Shown: one piece after another, positions 48,053 through 56,263 of the stretch
Position numbering within the stretch: position 1 is the stretch's first letter
How the letters are laid out: each line of letters begins with the position of its first letter
From: Halomonas sp. 'Soap Lake #6'
GTDB lineage: Bacteria > Pseudomonadota > Gammaproteobacteria > Pseudomonadales > Halomonadaceae
Length of the DNA stretch: 64,000 nt
Reading direction: 5' to 3'
Assembly: GCF_003031405.1 (NCBI RefSeq)
Contig: NZ_CP020469.1
Location: 1,860,001 to 1,924,000 of the forward strand
Notes under the pieces: generated by a model
Database searches by the model: none
The model's input: the letters and a program-made list of their open reading frames with translations, nothing else
What the model was told of the DNA's origin: nothing
Translations under genes and position numbers: made by a program

Positions 48053-48943
48053 GTGGATACCCAAAGCCTGCAAGCATTTCTGGCTGTTGCCGAAACTCAA
48101 AGTTTCTCTCGCGCTGCTGAGCAGCTGTACCTGACCCAGCCAGCAGTAAGCAAACGTATTGCAACCCTAGAGGGACTGCTAGGCACGCGGTTATTTGACC
48201 GCATCGGGCGACGCATAGCGCTGACAGAAGCAGGTAATGTGCTGCTGCCCAAAGCCAAGCGTATTCTATTTGCCGTGGAAGACAGCCGCCGTGCCCTGGC
48301 CAACCTTTCTGGCCAAGTGGGCGGCAAACTCACCCTTGCCACTAGCCACCATATTGGCTTGCACCGTCTGCCACCACTGTTAAAGCAGTACACCCAGCGC
48401 CACCCAGAGGTAACACTGGACCTACACTTTTTAGATTCCGAGCTAGCCTATCAAGGTGTGGTAGACGGCACGTTAGAAATTGCCATAGTGACATTAGCCC
48501 CCCATCCCCATGAGCAATTACAAGTGGTAGAGCTATGGCGTGACCGGCTCTGTTTTGCCTGCGCTACCGATCACCCTCTTGCCAACCGGGCAATGGCAGC
48601 CAACAGTATGCTGTCGTTGGCCGATCTGTGCGAATACAACTGCGTGATGCCAGGAGCAAAGACCTTTACAGGCTCACTCATAGCGCAGCGCTTTAGCGAG
48701 GCTGGCCTACAACTGCCCGTTAGCATGGCGACCAACTATTTAGAAACATTAAAAATGATGTGCAGCGTAGGATTAGGGTGGAGCCTGCTACCCGAGAAGA
48801 TGATTGACAGTGAGCTGGTAGAACTCAGGGTAAACACCATGCCAATTTACCGCCCGCTGGGATACTTGGTGCATACCAATAGGACGCTTTCTAACGCAGC
48901 CAAGAGAATGATTGAGCAATTAGAGGCAAAAGGTGAAGATTAA
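48053..48943 (+). CDS. LysR-family transcriptional regulator, divergent from leuCDB
   Basis: 296 residues. The N-terminal winged helix-turn-helix reads LQAFLAVAETQSFSRAAEQLYLTQPAVSKRIATLE, recognition helix about residues 29-40. The effector domain follows from residue 90 (KLTLATSHHIGLHRLPPLLKQ). The start is GTG, with AGGG eight bases upstream. Its position beside leuC and the dyad between them suggest control of leucine genes, possibly by 2-isopropylmalate as for LeuO/LysR homologues, but the effector is unproven. Confidence 0.88.
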   Translation: MDTQSLQAFLAVAETQSFSRAAEQLYLTQPAVSKRIATLEGLLGTRLFDRIGRRIALTEAGNVLLPKAKRILFAVEDSRRALANLSGQVGGKLTLATSHHIGLHRLPPLLKQYTQRHPEVTLDLHFLDSELAYQGVVDGTLEIAIVTLAPHPHEQLQVVELWRDRLCFACATDHPLANRAMAANSMLSLADLCEYNCVMPGAKTFTGSLIAQRFSEAGLQLPVSMATNYLETLKMMCSVGLGWSLLPEKMIDSELVELRVNTMPIYRPLGYLVHTNRTLSNAAKRMIEQLEAKGED

Positions 48944-49046
48944 ACAGGTTTAACTGCACTAACGTTAGGTCAAATCTTCGCTCAGAACGAACTTCTCTCA
49001 GATATATACATCTTGGTGGGGCAAGGTTTCTGCTGCCTAAATGGCC

Positions 49047-49457
49047 CTATTTATGCTGGGTAATTTCATCATATCCGCGCCCTAAAAACTGAACAAAGCA
49101 GAACCCGTGACCAAATGGGTCTGCCATCAGCGCGAGCTTTCCCCAGTCATTAATAGTGATTGGTTTTTCGAGCTGTGCTCCTGCCGAGATGGCGTTTTGA
49201 ACACGTGCTTCAATGTCATCAACAACAAAATCCAAATGAACGGGAGTCCAATGGCGTGTATAGCTTCGCTGCTGCTGCGTTGTGTGTGAAGCGGGCGTAC
49301 CGGAAGCCTTAGCAAGCAGATAAATCGGCGCTGAACTGCCTAACATCTCCACGCCGAAATCACCAAAGCGACGACCAACCTTCAGCGTGAACACCGTGCT
49401 GTAGAAACGAATCGCTTTCTCAAGATCGTCCACATCAATGTTGATCAATAAATCCAT
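49047..49457 (-). CDS. VOC/glyoxalase superfamily protein
   Basis: 136 residues built from two beta-alpha-beta-beta-beta modules: INIDVDDLEKAIRFYSTVFTLKVGRRFGDFG and, near the C-terminus, VHLDFVVDDIEARVQNAISAGAQ with LALMADPFGHGFCFVQF. The second-module pattern (His, DPFGHGFC) is usual for metal-dependent VOC proteins, covering glyoxalase-type isomerases, dioxygenases and drug-binding proteins. The substrate cannot be read. It follows the GFA gene on the same strand after 58 bp. Confidence 0.82.
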   Translation of the reverse strand: MDLLINIDVDDLEKAIRFYSTVFTLKVGRRFGDFGVEMLGSSAPIYLLAKASGTPASHTTQQQRSYTRHWTPVHLDFVVDDIEARVQNAISAGAQLEKPITINDWGKLALMADPFGHGFCFVQFLGRGYDEITQHK

Positions 49458-49515
49458 CTGCTTTACACCGAATGCTCAAGGTTCACAGCTGGAGAGCTCC
49501 CTACCAACGCCTCTA

Positions 49516-49935
49516 CTATTCAACATACTGGGCGAATACTTCTTCACCAGTGAGTTGTTTGGTTTTTTCTGCCAATGAGTAGTACTCAGGCTTTTGATCA
49601 ATAAATATTTGTTCTGTCACTTTCCAATCGTCAGTACTATCGAGAAGACCAACGGGAAGCGCATAGTGCCTATTTTGCTTTAAACGATAAAACAGGTGCG
49701 TGCCGCACTGTTGACAAAAACCACGCTCGGCCCACTCTGATGAGCTGAAAATTGAGATATGCTCTGCGCCTTGAAAAGCGACATCATCAGCACATTCAAC
49801 CGCAAACATAGGCCCGCCACCCCACTTTCTACACATTGAGCAGTGACAAACACCAACATGATTGCCTTTAGTGGTAACGGTGACACTGACCGTGCCACAG
49901 AGACAAGTTCCCTGACATTGTGTGATAGATGCCAT
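49516..49935 (-). CDS. GFA/CENP-V family zinc protein
   Basis: 139 residues with the zinc cysteines of the glutathione-dependent formaldehyde-activating family: C7, C11, C13 (CQGTCLCG), C30, C32, C35 (CHCSMC) and C74, C77 (CQQC). The start is the ATG six bases after AGGAG, which removes an unrelated 29-residue extension. Members are annotated as S-(hydroxymethyl)glutathione synthases, but most are of unknown function, so no reaction is assigned. Confidence 0.85.
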   Translation of the reverse strand: MASITQCQGTCLCGTVSVTVTTKGNHVGVCHCSMCRKWGGGPMFAVECADDVAFQGAEHISIFSSSEWAERGFCQQCGTHLFYRLKQNRHYALPVGLLDSTDDWKVTEQIFIDQKPEYYSLAEKTKQLTGEEVFAQYVE

Positions 49936-50299
49936 GTTTTGCTCCTTCGGCCTTATGGCGTTTAACAAGCAGCCCTTACTTGCCAGAAAATAGCTTATAA
50001 CTTCCTCAACATCATCCCTCACTATAGCCCAATATTAGCTTCTCAATGATAATGTGCATCGAGACCCGCGCATGCGCGCGAATCTTGTGGCGTCGTAGCA
50101 GCAACAATAACTTACTTCCTCGGTGATTAACGCTGCCAAACGTGGCTGTAGAAAAACCCATTCCAGGCTAATCCGCCAGCCATCATCTTCTTGTCTTTTT
50201 CCTCTCTGACAGCCCTGTTGGGCCTTCGATACAAAGTCCACCAACGAGAACTCTTCTAAAGAACGTAGCGCTTTTGGCTACTTTCCACTGGTTCAGTAC
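49936..50299. other. Intergenic stretch between GFA and GGDEF genes
   Basis: A 69-codon frame on the minus strand (50035-50244) has no good ribosome site and matches nothing I know; it could be a decayed gene. A perfect CGCGCATGCGCG palindrome lies at 50067-50078. Nothing else is recognisable. Confidence 0.4.
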
Positions 50300-51109
50300 T
50301 CAAGCTGCGCTGTCAAAGTAACGAATGATATTGCGCCCTTCTTTCTTTGCCTGATACATAGCCAAGTCGGCCCATTTAAGGACATCTTCCTGACCGGCCT
50401 GATGACCAATAAATAGCGCCACGCCAATGCTGGCAGTGCAAGGGTGTTCAACCGTCGCCACTACACCGCCCTCCATCGTGCGAGTTAAAATATACGGTTC
50501 TGCTAGCGTAGCGCGGATCTTCTCAGCAACGATGCCTGAACGCTCAATAGATGACCCATAATCCTGACCCAGCTCACCGAGCATGACGACAAATTCATCG
50601 CCACCTACTCGCGCCACAGTATCCCCCCCTCGCACGCACTGGGTTAGCCGGCTTCCTACTTCGACCAGTAGCAAATCGCCTGCATCGTGACCATGCATAT
50701 CGTTGAGTGGTTTAAAGTTGTCCAAATCCAGAAACATCACCGCGCCATAGCATCCGCTACGTGCGCTGGCATCCATCGCCTGTTTCAGGCGATCAGTCAG
50801 CAAACTGCGGTTGGCAAGTTGCGTTAAGGTGTCATAAAACGCAAGTTGGCGAATTTGCTTTTCGCTCTCACGCAGGTTGCGGGTTATCTTCTCGTTCTCC
50901 AGCCTGGCAGCTTCCAGTTCCATGGTGCGGCGACGCACCTGCTCTTCCAGCGTGATGGTGGCATGGAGTAGGTTGAAATCAGAGCTACGCAAGCTGTCGA
51001 TGCGTTCAGCACGATTCATCAGGGCTTGAATGATCTTGTTCAAGCGCACGATCTCGGCCTGCAAGGCTGGCACTCTCGCCTCCACGTTTTTCGATAGGCG
51101 TTCAGACAT
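50300..51109 (-). CDS. Diguanylate cyclase partnered with a FIST sensor
   Basis: 269 residues. An N-terminal coiled coil (about 10-88: AEIVRLNKIIQALMNRAERID and LEEQVRRRTMELEAARLEN) leads into a GGDEF domain starting YDTLTQLANRS. LDLDNFKPLNDMHGHDAGD is the metal/GTP strand. GGDEF (169-173) is intact, and RGGD (160-163), five residues earlier, is an I-site. It has no sensor domain of its own, and the start ATG overlaps the FIST gene's stop by eight bases, so the FIST protein probably supplies the input. Confidence 0.9.
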   Translation of the reverse strand: MSERLSKNVEARVPALQAEIVRLNKIIQALMNRAERIDSLRSSDFNLLHATITLEEQVRRRTMELEAARLENEKITRNLRESEKQIRQLAFYDTLTQLANRSLLTDRLKQAMDASARSGCYGAVMFLDLDNFKPLNDMHGHDAGDLLLVEVGSRLTQCVRGGDTVARVGGDEFVVMLGELGQDYGSSIERSGIVAEKIRATLAEPYILTRTMEGGVVATVEHPCTASIGVALFIGHQAGQEDVLKWADLAMYQAKKEGRNIIRYFDSAA

Positions 51110-52256
51110 CAGTGCCAGTCCGAGCCGAGCCAATGGCCACCCCAGTTAACGTCTGGTTAACGTGGATACCATGAAACTGTTCGCCATAACTATTGAAACC
51201 AATAGTATTGTTGTCCTTAAATATTTCTGCGATACGCCCTTGCAGCCCGTTTTGCACAACTTCCAGCTTACGCAAGATGCAATCACACCCAATGACTAGC
51301 TGGGGATGACCAACTTCCGCATGGATTTTATCAAACGTCTGTTCCAGATTACTTACCAATCCGGCGCCATGTGCCACCCGGAGCACCAATCCTTCCTCTA
51401 TAGCAGAATATAGTGTCAGACTACCATCGGAGTTGACCTGCTGAATGGAGCGAACGTAATTCGTGCCCGCTATCATCACAACAACAGGCGAGGCAGCAAA
51501 GCGCATAGGATTGAGCTCATCCACACGGACCCCTAACATCCGCGCATACTCCTCAGCGGCGGGCAGCCCGTTGATCTCCTTAACTATGCGTTCTGATAAA
51601 TCAGCCTCCGTGACCACCATTCGTTCTTCAGTAGGAATAAAGTGCTGAGTTTTAAATGTCATGAAGGGAAAAGCTGTATTAACCAGCACCAGCACGGCGC
51701 TATCAGCATGGAACTTACCGTTGCTAAACACATAGGTTCGGACGAATTTCTGGTCATCGCCCGCCGATCCGCCAAACAGTGGGATCTTGCCAAGAGCATA
51801 CTGCAACGCATGTGCCGCCGGCTCTTCGCGACTAGACATGCCATCTATCATTAATAGTGCAAAGCGGTTTTCCAGACAGACCTTTGGATCATTGCTTTCA
51901 AGGCGCTGTAATAACGTCTGGACAAAACTCTGCGCTCTGGAAATTTCGAACTGGCTTAGATCTTCCAATAGCCCGCTGACAACCAAGTTACTGTCAGCAG
52001 GGAAGCTCGCTCCTGTAAGAGTGTGCTGAAGATAGCCTGCTGGCCCAATTTCTCCTGCGGTTGTGCAACCCACCACCTGAACCCCGGAAAATCGCTGATT
52101 CATTTCCGCAGCAAGAACATCAAGATCGTATTCACTAGAGCAGAAAAAAATCACCACCGCCATATCCTGCTGAACCACAGCGGCATGAAACTCCGCCACG
52201 GCTTGGCGAGCTTCTGTGGCAGATGAATGCGCGGTGCGTATTATTTGGCTGCTCAT
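51102..52256 (-). CDS. FIST-domain sensory protein
   Basis: 384 residues, cytoplasmic. The FIST_N domain (about 30-220) starts DMAVVIFFCSSEYDLDVLAAEMNQRFSGVQVVGCTTAGEIG. The FIST_C domain (about 225-370) has NGLPAAEEYARMLGVRVDEL and, near the end, FNSYGEQFHGIHVNQTLTGVAIG. FIST proteins are predicted to bind small ligands, perhaps amino acids, and are often linked to signalling domains. Here the partner is an overlapping GGDEF gene, making a two-gene c-di-GMP module. The ATG start, preceded by GAGGTGGAGG, is preferred over a GTG three codons earlier. Confidence 0.88.
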   Translation of the reverse strand: MSSQIIRTAHSSATEARQAVAEFHAAVVQQDMAVVIFFCSSEYDLDVLAAEMNQRFSGVQVVGCTTAGEIGPAGYLQHTLTGASFPADSNLVVSGLLEDLSQFEISRAQSFVQTLLQRLESNDPKVCLENRFALLMIDGMSSREEPAAHALQYALGKIPLFGGSAGDDQKFVRTYVFSNGKFHADSAVLVLVNTAFPFMTFKTQHFIPTEERMVVTEADLSERIVKEINGLPAAEEYARMLGVRVDELNPMRFAASPVVVMIAGTNYVRSIQQVNSDGSLTLYSAIEEGLVLRVAHGAGLVSNLEQTFDKIHAEVGHPQLVIGCDCILRKLEVVQNGLQGRIAEIFKDNNTIGFNSYGEQFHGIHVNQTLTGVAIGSARTGTDV

Positions 52257-52582
52257 ACCCTCCACCTCTATTTTTGTTCTTCATAGCCACTGCGCAACTG
52301 CAGTAAAAAGATAGCCTTATGGGGTAGTCATGATAGCGCAAAACATGAAACACAGGATCAAAACACCGGTAGAGCAGAGCCTGAGCCACCTATCACGAGG
52401 GCCCACTGATTTTCTGATTACCCAGATGGTTATACTTTTTGAGCAAGGTAGTTTTAATCTTAACGCCTGAGGTATGGCTTATCTCTCTGACAGCGCAAGC
52501 TGCGCTTATGATCACCAAAGCAGCCGAGGTGGTGCTACTAGCACCAGAGCATAACGATAGTCTGTGAGCAGGTATTTCCCCC
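52257..52582. other. Intergenic region upstream of the FIST gene
   Basis: No gene visible. A short perfect hairpin AGCGCA-AGC-TGCGCT is at 52492-52506; lacking a T-run on either side, I do not call it a terminator. Confidence 0.4.
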
Positions 52583-53584
52583 TTATCTCAACACCAGCTC
52601 TACCCGACGGTTCAGCTCACGCCCTTCCTCGCTGGCATTACTAGCAACGGGTGCCATAAAGCTGGCTCCTTTTGCGACCATGCGCTTGGCCGCTATACCA
52701 TAGTCACTGGCCAATGCTTGACGAACAGCGGCGGCGCGGTGCATAGACAATTCTGCGTTGTAGTCGAAACTGCCTTGATTATCCGTATGTCCCACCACCA
52801 GCACTTCGAGCCCAGGGTTCATTTCTAGTAGCTGAGCCATCTGAGCCAGAGCATCCACAGATTCGGGCCGGATCTCAGCACTGTCGTACTCGAAGAAAAT
52901 GCCCTCGACAATCGCCTTACCCTCGGCTGTCAGCGACGCCTGCAGCTCATCCGCACTACGCACGCCAGTTTGCACCTGGCCGGTCTGCATCGGCTCCCCT
53001 TCGACTACTACCTGATGAATAACAGGCTGCTCTAGGTCCATAACGTACAAAAAGACATGGGCACTACCCTCTTCGTTCTCACGCTCGACCAGCAGAGCAC
53101 GGGCATCACCGCGCAAAATCACGGGTGGCTCCAAAGCATTGCGCAACTCTCGACGATAACTATGCGGGATCACCACATTGCGTACGTACATGCTCATTTG
53201 ACTGCCGCAGTCTGTTCGACCAACGCATTCGAACAGCACATCAAAACCATCCGCGGTAAGCGCTTGCTGATAATTTCTCAATATTTCCAATGTGCTTCTG
53301 TTCTCAGGCGCCTGATAGGTAATCCACGTCACTCTGCCTTCAAGTGGAACTTCAACTGTTTGAAGAAGCTCTACATTCCAACCATCTCGATTATGGTAGG
53401 CCTCTCTTGGCATGGGGCCGGCAGGCAATGTCACCGCATCATACTCACGCTCCAGGTAGCCATGCATTGTGGCACCACTGTAACGGCTGACTAGCGGATT
53501 ATCACTGCCAGGCTCATTAGCTATGGCCGATGCAGCGATCAATAAAAGCCCACCTACCAGCCCAAAGGTAGGATAGATTTTCAT
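52583..53584 (-). CDS. DUF4892-OmpA family outer-envelope protein
   Basis: 333 residues. A signal peptide ends near residue 22 (LLLIAASAIANE). Residues about 40-210 resemble DUF4892 (TLEILRNYQQALTADGFDVLFEC). The C-terminal OmpA domain (about 225-333) has FFEYDSAEIRPES, LEVLVVGHTDNQGS and ELNRRVELVLR, which bind peptidoglycan diaminopimelate. It should anchor between outer membrane or periplasm and cell wall; the role of the DUF4892 part is unknown. Three 10-bp repeats lie just upstream of the start. Confidence 0.85.
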   Translation of the reverse strand: MKIYPTFGLVGGLLLIAASAIANEPGSDNPLVSRYSGATMHGYLEREYDAVTLPAGPMPREAYHNRDGWNVELLQTVEVPLEGRVTWITYQAPENRSTLEILRNYQQALTADGFDVLFECVGRTDCGSQMSMYVRNVVIPHSYRRELRNALEPPVILRGDARALLVERENEEGSAHVFLYVMDLEQPVIHQVVVEGEPMQTGQVQTGVRSADELQASLTAEGKAIVEGIFFEYDSAEIRPESVDALAQMAQLLEMNPGLEVLVVGHTDNQGSFDYNAELSMHRAAAVRQALASDYGIAAKRMVAKGASFMAPVASNASEEGRELNRRVELVLR

Positions 53585-53602
53585 GAGCTCCCCTATTTTT
53601 TC

Positions 53603-53632
53603 TGAAGTTATATGAAGTTATATGAAGTTATA
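53603..53632. repeat. Three 10-bp tandem repeats before the OmpA-family gene
   Basis: TGAAGTTATA three times without interruption, in the 5' leader or promoter of the gene starting at 53584. Its length could vary by slippage. Confidence 0.95.
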
Positions 53633-53663
53633 AGAGCGGTGCCTTCTAAACTGGTCCATCCAA

Positions 53664-54410
53664 CTAAACAGACCCATCCAAAAACTTATGGAAAGCGCGT
53701 GTTAACTCGCTTGCACCATTGTTGTCATACCACTTCCCATGAGCCAATATCACCTTCTCAGGATTCCATGAAATCATTTCCTTCACCAATTGTGATAGAT
53801 GCTCCCGGCGTCGCCGAAAGCTAGCCGCCATATCACGAGGCATTCCACCATTTGGCGCACAAACCCCGCCAAGCTTGAGTAAAGGCCTTGTCCACAGAGG
53901 CATTTTCTGCGTCTCAAAGTTCTCGATGAGATCGGTCAGAATCAGCGTTCTTGCCGCCCTATGAAAAAACACCACCTCTTTGTGAGGGCCCGAATCGGCG
54001 AGACGTTGATCCATTTCACTTGCCCACTGAACGGCTGGTTCATTGCTTAATTTCTCATCAAAGCTCAGCTTGACTCCCCTACTTGCGGCTCGCTCAACAA
54101 CACCAGGGCTAACAAATGTTATCGCATCGGGGAAACGCTTTTGCCAAATCGAGACCCAGGCATAATGTATCCAGTTTGGCGCAACCAAGTAACGGACTGG
54201 GCCAATAGCGGATATAGCCTCATCAAGTTGATTGTTGATATCTATGGGCGAGTGCACCCAAACATCGCCACTGGATAGACGAACAATGGTCATTCTGGTG
54301 GGAAAAGGAATGCCATAAAATTTAATCCACGCCCCATCTACAATCCAAATGTTTGGTGCAACCGCTTTCAGCTCATACAACGGTTCATAGCCAGTAGGAT
54401 GGTCAGCCAC
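53664..54410 (-). CDS. DUF4336 metallo-hydrolase-like protein
   Basis: 248 residues, related to the metallo-beta-lactamase fold but without its full HxHxDH motif. VWVHSPIDINNQLDEAI sits where that motif would be, followed by YLVAPNWIHYAWV, and HRAARTLILTDLIENFE and VILAHGKWYDNNGA in the C-terminal half. This pattern fits DUF4336, whose function is unknown. The start is a GTG eight bases after GGAGG. An attC-like sequence lies directly upstream (54458-54522). Confidence 0.75.
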   Translation of the reverse strand: MADHPTGYEPLYELKAVAPNIWIVDGAWIKFYGIPFPTRMTIVRLSSGDVWVHSPIDINNQLDEAISAIGPVRYLVAPNWIHYAWVSIWQKRFPDAITFVSPGVVERAASRGVKLSFDEKLSNEPAVQWASEMDQRLADSGPHKEVVFFHRAARTLILTDLIENFETQKMPLWTRPLLKLGGVCAPNGGMPRDMAASFRRRREHLSQLVKEMISWNPEKVILAHGKWYDNNGASELTRAFHKFLDGSV

Positions 54411-54457
54411 TCCTGTATCCTCCAACCTCGTAAACGAGAGACATTACTTACAAGTAA

Positions 54458-54522
54458 TAACGCCACATACGCTTGCGCCCCAGCGGCCGAAGGAAGAAAA
54501 CCACGAGCGAGGCGTATTGTTA
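54458..54522 (-). other. attC-like recombination site after osmC
   Basis: Read on the minus strand: TTAACAATACGCCTCGC at one end and GCGCAAGCGTATGTGGCGTTA at the other in two parts, so outer TAAC pairs with GTTA and inner ATACGC with GCGTAT, around a GC-rich palindromic centre. The osmC stop codon is the TAA of the TTAAC. The layout fits an integron attC, but the GTT box continues TATTA rather than RRRY. Confidence 0.45.
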
Positions 54523-54987
54523 AGTATTGATTTCAGTGGTGACCTCTGTTTTTACCGAGTTAGCTATAAAGCATTGCTCATGGGACAAATGATGCATTTT
54601 TTCAAGATCACCTCTTGAAGGTATTCGGTCACCCGCAAACACAACTTTTGGCCGGAGAGTTACCTTAGTCATAGATATTTTCCCCGATTGATCTTTCTCC
54701 ATAATACCTACTGCATCATCAGTATAGCTTTCAACCACGTACCTTTTTTTGGCTGCAATGGATAGAAAGAAAAGCATATGGCAACTGGATAATGAGGCAA
54801 TAAACGCTTCTTCAGGATCAACATTTTGCTCAACAGAATATGGCAGAGGAACAATATGGGGCGATGAAGATGCAGGCACACAAGCACCACCATCAAATTC
54901 CCATACATGACCTCGGCTATACTTATTATCAACATAGGCTTCATCTTTACCGCGAGCCCACTTCACTACAGCATAATACTCTGACAT
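54520..54987 (-). CDS. OsmC/Ohr-family peroxiredoxin-like protein
   Basis: 155 residues. The two OsmC redox cysteines are in the helix ASLSSCHMLFFLSIAAKK and in HEQCFIANSVKTEV. Between them lies the beta-rich segment GKISMTKVTLRPKVVF. The family reduces organic hydroperoxides with a cysteine pair. The start follows GGAGAGGAA; ten extra upstream codons are rejected. Its stop codon lies inside an attC-like palindrome, as in integron cassettes. Confidence 0.85.
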   Translation of the reverse strand: MSEYYAVVKWARGKDEAYVDNKYSRGHVWEFDGGACVPASSSPHIVPLPYSVEQNVDPEEAFIASLSSCHMLFFLSIAAKKRYVVESYTDDAVGIMEKDQSGKISMTKVTLRPKVVFAGDRIPSRGDLEKMHHLSHEQCFIANSVKTEVTTEINT

Positions 54988-55146
54988 TTCCTCTCCTTTA
55001 GGCTGGATTTTGCTCAACGGGCATTAGCCCCTAGTCAACTCAACCGCGATGCACTTATGTATAGCCCCCTTCTACTGAGAGGGCGAGTATGGGAACAAGG
55101 GCAATACGCGTCATGAGAGTTGCTGGGTAGTAAGTTTTGGGTAGGG

Positions 55147-55590
55147 TCATTGACTATCCCTAGCCTTGCTAATAAAACCCTCGATCAGCGCTTTTTCGCG
55201 TTCAGTATCCCGTTCGTAAATGAATAGATGATCGAATACGGCTCCACACTGAGGACCTGCTTTGATGCTTTCGTCATTGAGCACTTTTAGAACAGGGCCG
55301 AGGAAGCCAATAACGTCGAAAGGGAGCTCTCCATCTGTGGACACGACGCGAAATGGGCCGAAGCAATCCCTAACCGAAGCTTCGGACTTCAAACGCTCGA
55401 CTGCTTCCTCCTCGACAATAGCTGACACACCGGCTTGATCACGAATCAAACAACTATAGCGGCCAACACTCGTAACAAACGCACTAGCAGCATCCCGAGC
55501 GGATGCATCACCAAGATCCAGCATCCAGTACCGCTCAGGCCAGACCTTTAACTTCATATTTGCCCATACCGCGATAGGATCAATAGACAT
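55147..55590 (-). CDS. ACT-domain-like small protein (CASTOR/POLLUX-type)
   Basis: 147 residues. The order of segments suggests tandem ACT-like folds: MKLKVWPERYWMLDLGD, then YSCLIRDQAGVSAIVEEEAV, then FRVVSTDGELPFDVIGFLGPVLKVLNDESIKA, which parallels the amino-acid-binding ACT proteins of the CASTOR type. The identity is by recollection of pattern, so moderate. No enzyme domain is present. It lies between the SH3 and OsmC genes, with gaps of more than 100 bp on both sides. Confidence 0.55.
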   Translation of the reverse strand: MSIDPIAVWANMKLKVWPERYWMLDLGDASARDAASAFVTSVGRYSCLIRDQAGVSAIVEEEAVERLKSEASVRDCFGPFRVVSTDGELPFDVIGFLGPVLKVLNDESIKAGPQCGAVFDHLFIYERDTEREKALIEGFISKARDSQ

Positions 55591-55711
55591 CCACGTATCC
55601 TAAAATAGTTATATGGCTACCAACATAATCACCGCCATAAGTTATCGAGTGAAAGGAGGCCTGGCAGCCACAGGAGGAGAACTTAATGGCCTCATTAGCC
55701 AGCCTCAGCGG

Positions 55712-56077
55712 CTACTCCGACACTTCTTTTAAGTTCTCTAATGGCACCCATCCTGATTCTGAACTGGCAGATTTTTCACACCATGCCCAACCATTCAAAC
55801 TCTTTGTGCCAACCAGTAACTCCTCCTCCAGCACATTGAGCTCTCTTGCCGTATAGTCATCAAGTGCTCGCCCGCTAGAGCCATCAAAGCGCTCGATCAC
55901 TTGACCAGGCACCCAGCCCGGCTCTTGTCCCGGCGTACTGCAAAAGAACCAGTTATCCCAGCTTTCAGCCCCTTCATACTCTTCACCAAGCGTAAGGAGA
56001 TCACCTTTTTGGAAAGTAATTGGATTAGGGAACTCACTTTCATGGGGGCTTATAACGCGATATTTCTTAGTACTCAT
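55712..56077 (-). CDS. Tandem SH3-like domain protein
   Basis: 121 residues forming two SH3-like units: YRVISPHESEFPNPITFQKG... ending GWVPGQVIERF, and ALDDYTARELNVLEEELLVG... ending GWVPLENLKEV. Both have the ALYDY-like start and the GWVP near-end typical of eukaryotic-type SH3 domains, which bind ligands rather than catalyse. No signal peptide is seen with this start. No clear ribosome site precedes it, and a frame extending to 56158 is open. Confidence 0.7.
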   Translation of the reverse strand: MSTKKYRVISPHESEFPNPITFQKGDLLTLGEEYEGAESWDNWFFCSTPGQEPGWVPGQVIERFDGSSGRALDDYTARELNVLEEELLVGTKSLNGWAWCEKSASSESGWVPLENLKEVSE

Positions 56078-56263
56078 GGCAACAAAACTCTGGTCAATAT
56101 CGAGACCTGAAGGCCCGTAAAGGTAATTGGTAGCGTGCAGTAACGTGGCTCTACCCATTTCACAGTGAACACTTCAAGAATGTCATGCACTGCAGTAAGG
56201 TAAGTTAGCTCAAGATTGCCAATTAAGAACCATCACTGCAAATTAGCGAAAAGAGGGTTGATA

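Noticed and set aside
50035..50244. 69-codon minus-strand frame between GFA and GGDEF genes
   Set aside because: Poor ribosome site, odd composition and no known pattern; kept only as a remark on the intergenic stretch.
55686..55856. 56-codon plus-strand frame opposite the SH3 gene, with AGGAGGAG before its ATG
   Set aside because: The ribosome site is excellent, but the frame is antisense to the C-terminal SH3 coding sequence and Ser/Thr-rich in a way expected from the opposite strand.
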